A DNA stretch of 5,630 nucleotides. Source: DATEMK01 sp039914625. GTDB lineage: Bacteria > Bacteroidota > Bacteroidia > AKYH767-A > OLB10. Below the pieces are notes generated by a model. The model saw only the letters and a program-made list of their open reading frames with translations, searched no databases and was not told where the DNA came from. Both the position numbers and the translations under genes were made by a program. Positions 5,327-5,630 of the stretch are shown here, piece by piece. The number at the start of each line of letters is the position of its first letter. Position 1 is the stretch's first letter. The stretch is from NCBI GenBank assembly GCA_039914625.1, contig JBDSOU010000239.1, positions 1 through 5,630 of the forward strand. Direction: 5' to 3'.

Positions 5327-5630
5327 ATGAAATACGAACCTATTGACAAACAACTCTTCATTGAGAACCGTCAGCGCTATGCAGCGCAACTGAAACTAAA
5401 ATCAATTTCTTTTTTTAATGCAAATGATGAAATGCCCCGCAATGGTGACGGCACTTTCAAGTTCCGCCAAAATTCTGATTTGTTCTGGCTGACAGGAATT
5501 GACCAGGAACAAACTATCCTTGTTTTATTTCCTGATTCACCTCTGCCTCAATACAAGGAAATTTTATTTCTGCGTGCAACGAATGAAAAGATTGCCATTT
5601 GGGAAGGACATAAATATACCATTGAAGAAG
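5327..5630 (+). CDS. pepP: Xaa-Pro aminopeptidase (M24B), N-terminal fragment
   Basis: The frame runs open from ATG at 5327 to the window edge, giving 101 residues that match the N-terminal (AMP_N, creatinase-like) domain of PepP-type aminopeptidases. Recognisable are the RQRYAAQL helix (15-22), the FFNANDEMPRNGD segment (29-41), FKFRQNSDLFWLTGI (44-58), which is the family's F-R-Q-x-S-D-F-x-Y-L-T-G hallmark, ILVLFPD (64-70), and the late ILFLRATNEKIAIWEG (79-94). The enzyme removes an N-terminal residue that precedes proline, using two metal ions. The metal-binding C-terminal domain is outside the window, so catalytic residues cannot be checked. No signal peptide is visible, suggesting a cytoplasmic protein. 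It is divergent from the sdh cluster and has its own candidate -7 box. A nine-codon frame starting at 5301 ends by overlapping its start codon. Confidence 0.9.
   Translation, partial: MKYEPIDKQLFIENRQRYAAQLKLKSISFFNANDEMPRNGDGTFKFRQNSDLFWLTGIDQEQTILVLFPDSPLPQYKEILFLRATNEKIAIWEGHKYTIEE

Overview
The window looks like a chromosomal segment of a Bacteroidota (Bacteroidetes) bacterium. Four things support this. The three succinate dehydrogenase/fumarate reductase genes are of the Bacteroidota type, with a single five-helix cytochrome b558 subunit in the order C-A-B. The gene starts lack Shine-Dalgarno sequences and sit behind AT-rich leaders. Two sites between divergent genes match the Bacteroidota -7 box TAnnTTTG. 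A GC-rich hairpin of a kind commonly scattered through Bacteroidota genomes lies between two convergent genes. Composition is AT-rich overall.

Layout, left to right. Positions 1-330 (+) hold the C-terminal end of an M28-family zinc metallopeptidase cut by the window edge. Positions 375-989 (+) encode a complete AcpH/DUF479-type acyl-carrier-protein phosphodiesterase, whose last codons and stop lie inside the GC-rich hairpin element at about 968-997. From 5180 down to 998, all on the minus strand, runs one tight gene cluster: sdhC (5180-4485), sdhA (4454-2475), an MNT nucleotidyltransferase (2466-2128), a HEPN-domain protein (2141-1740) and sdhB (1738-998). A 146-base divergent intergenic region (5181-5326) carries likely promoters for both sides. 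Positions 5327-5630 (+) hold the N-terminal end of an M24B Xaa-Pro aminopeptidase (PepP type), cut by the right edge.

SdhC, SdhA and SdhB together make a membrane-bound succinate:quinone oxidoreductase: flavoprotein, iron-sulfur protein and a probably dihaem membrane anchor. The most notable feature is that a complete MNT-HEPN gene pair, the architecture of a type VII-like toxin-antitoxin module, sits between sdhA and sdhB in the same orientation. It has an 8-base gap to sdhA, a 14-base overlap within the pair and a 1-base gap to sdhB. This makes it very likely that the pair is co-transcribed with a core respiratory complex. The MNT gene also contains a run of ten A residues on its coding strand, where loss of one base would create an immediate stop. 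The other genes are ordinary housekeeping genes. No RNA genes, insertion sequences or CRISPR arrays were seen, and no gene-free stretch exceeds 146 bases.
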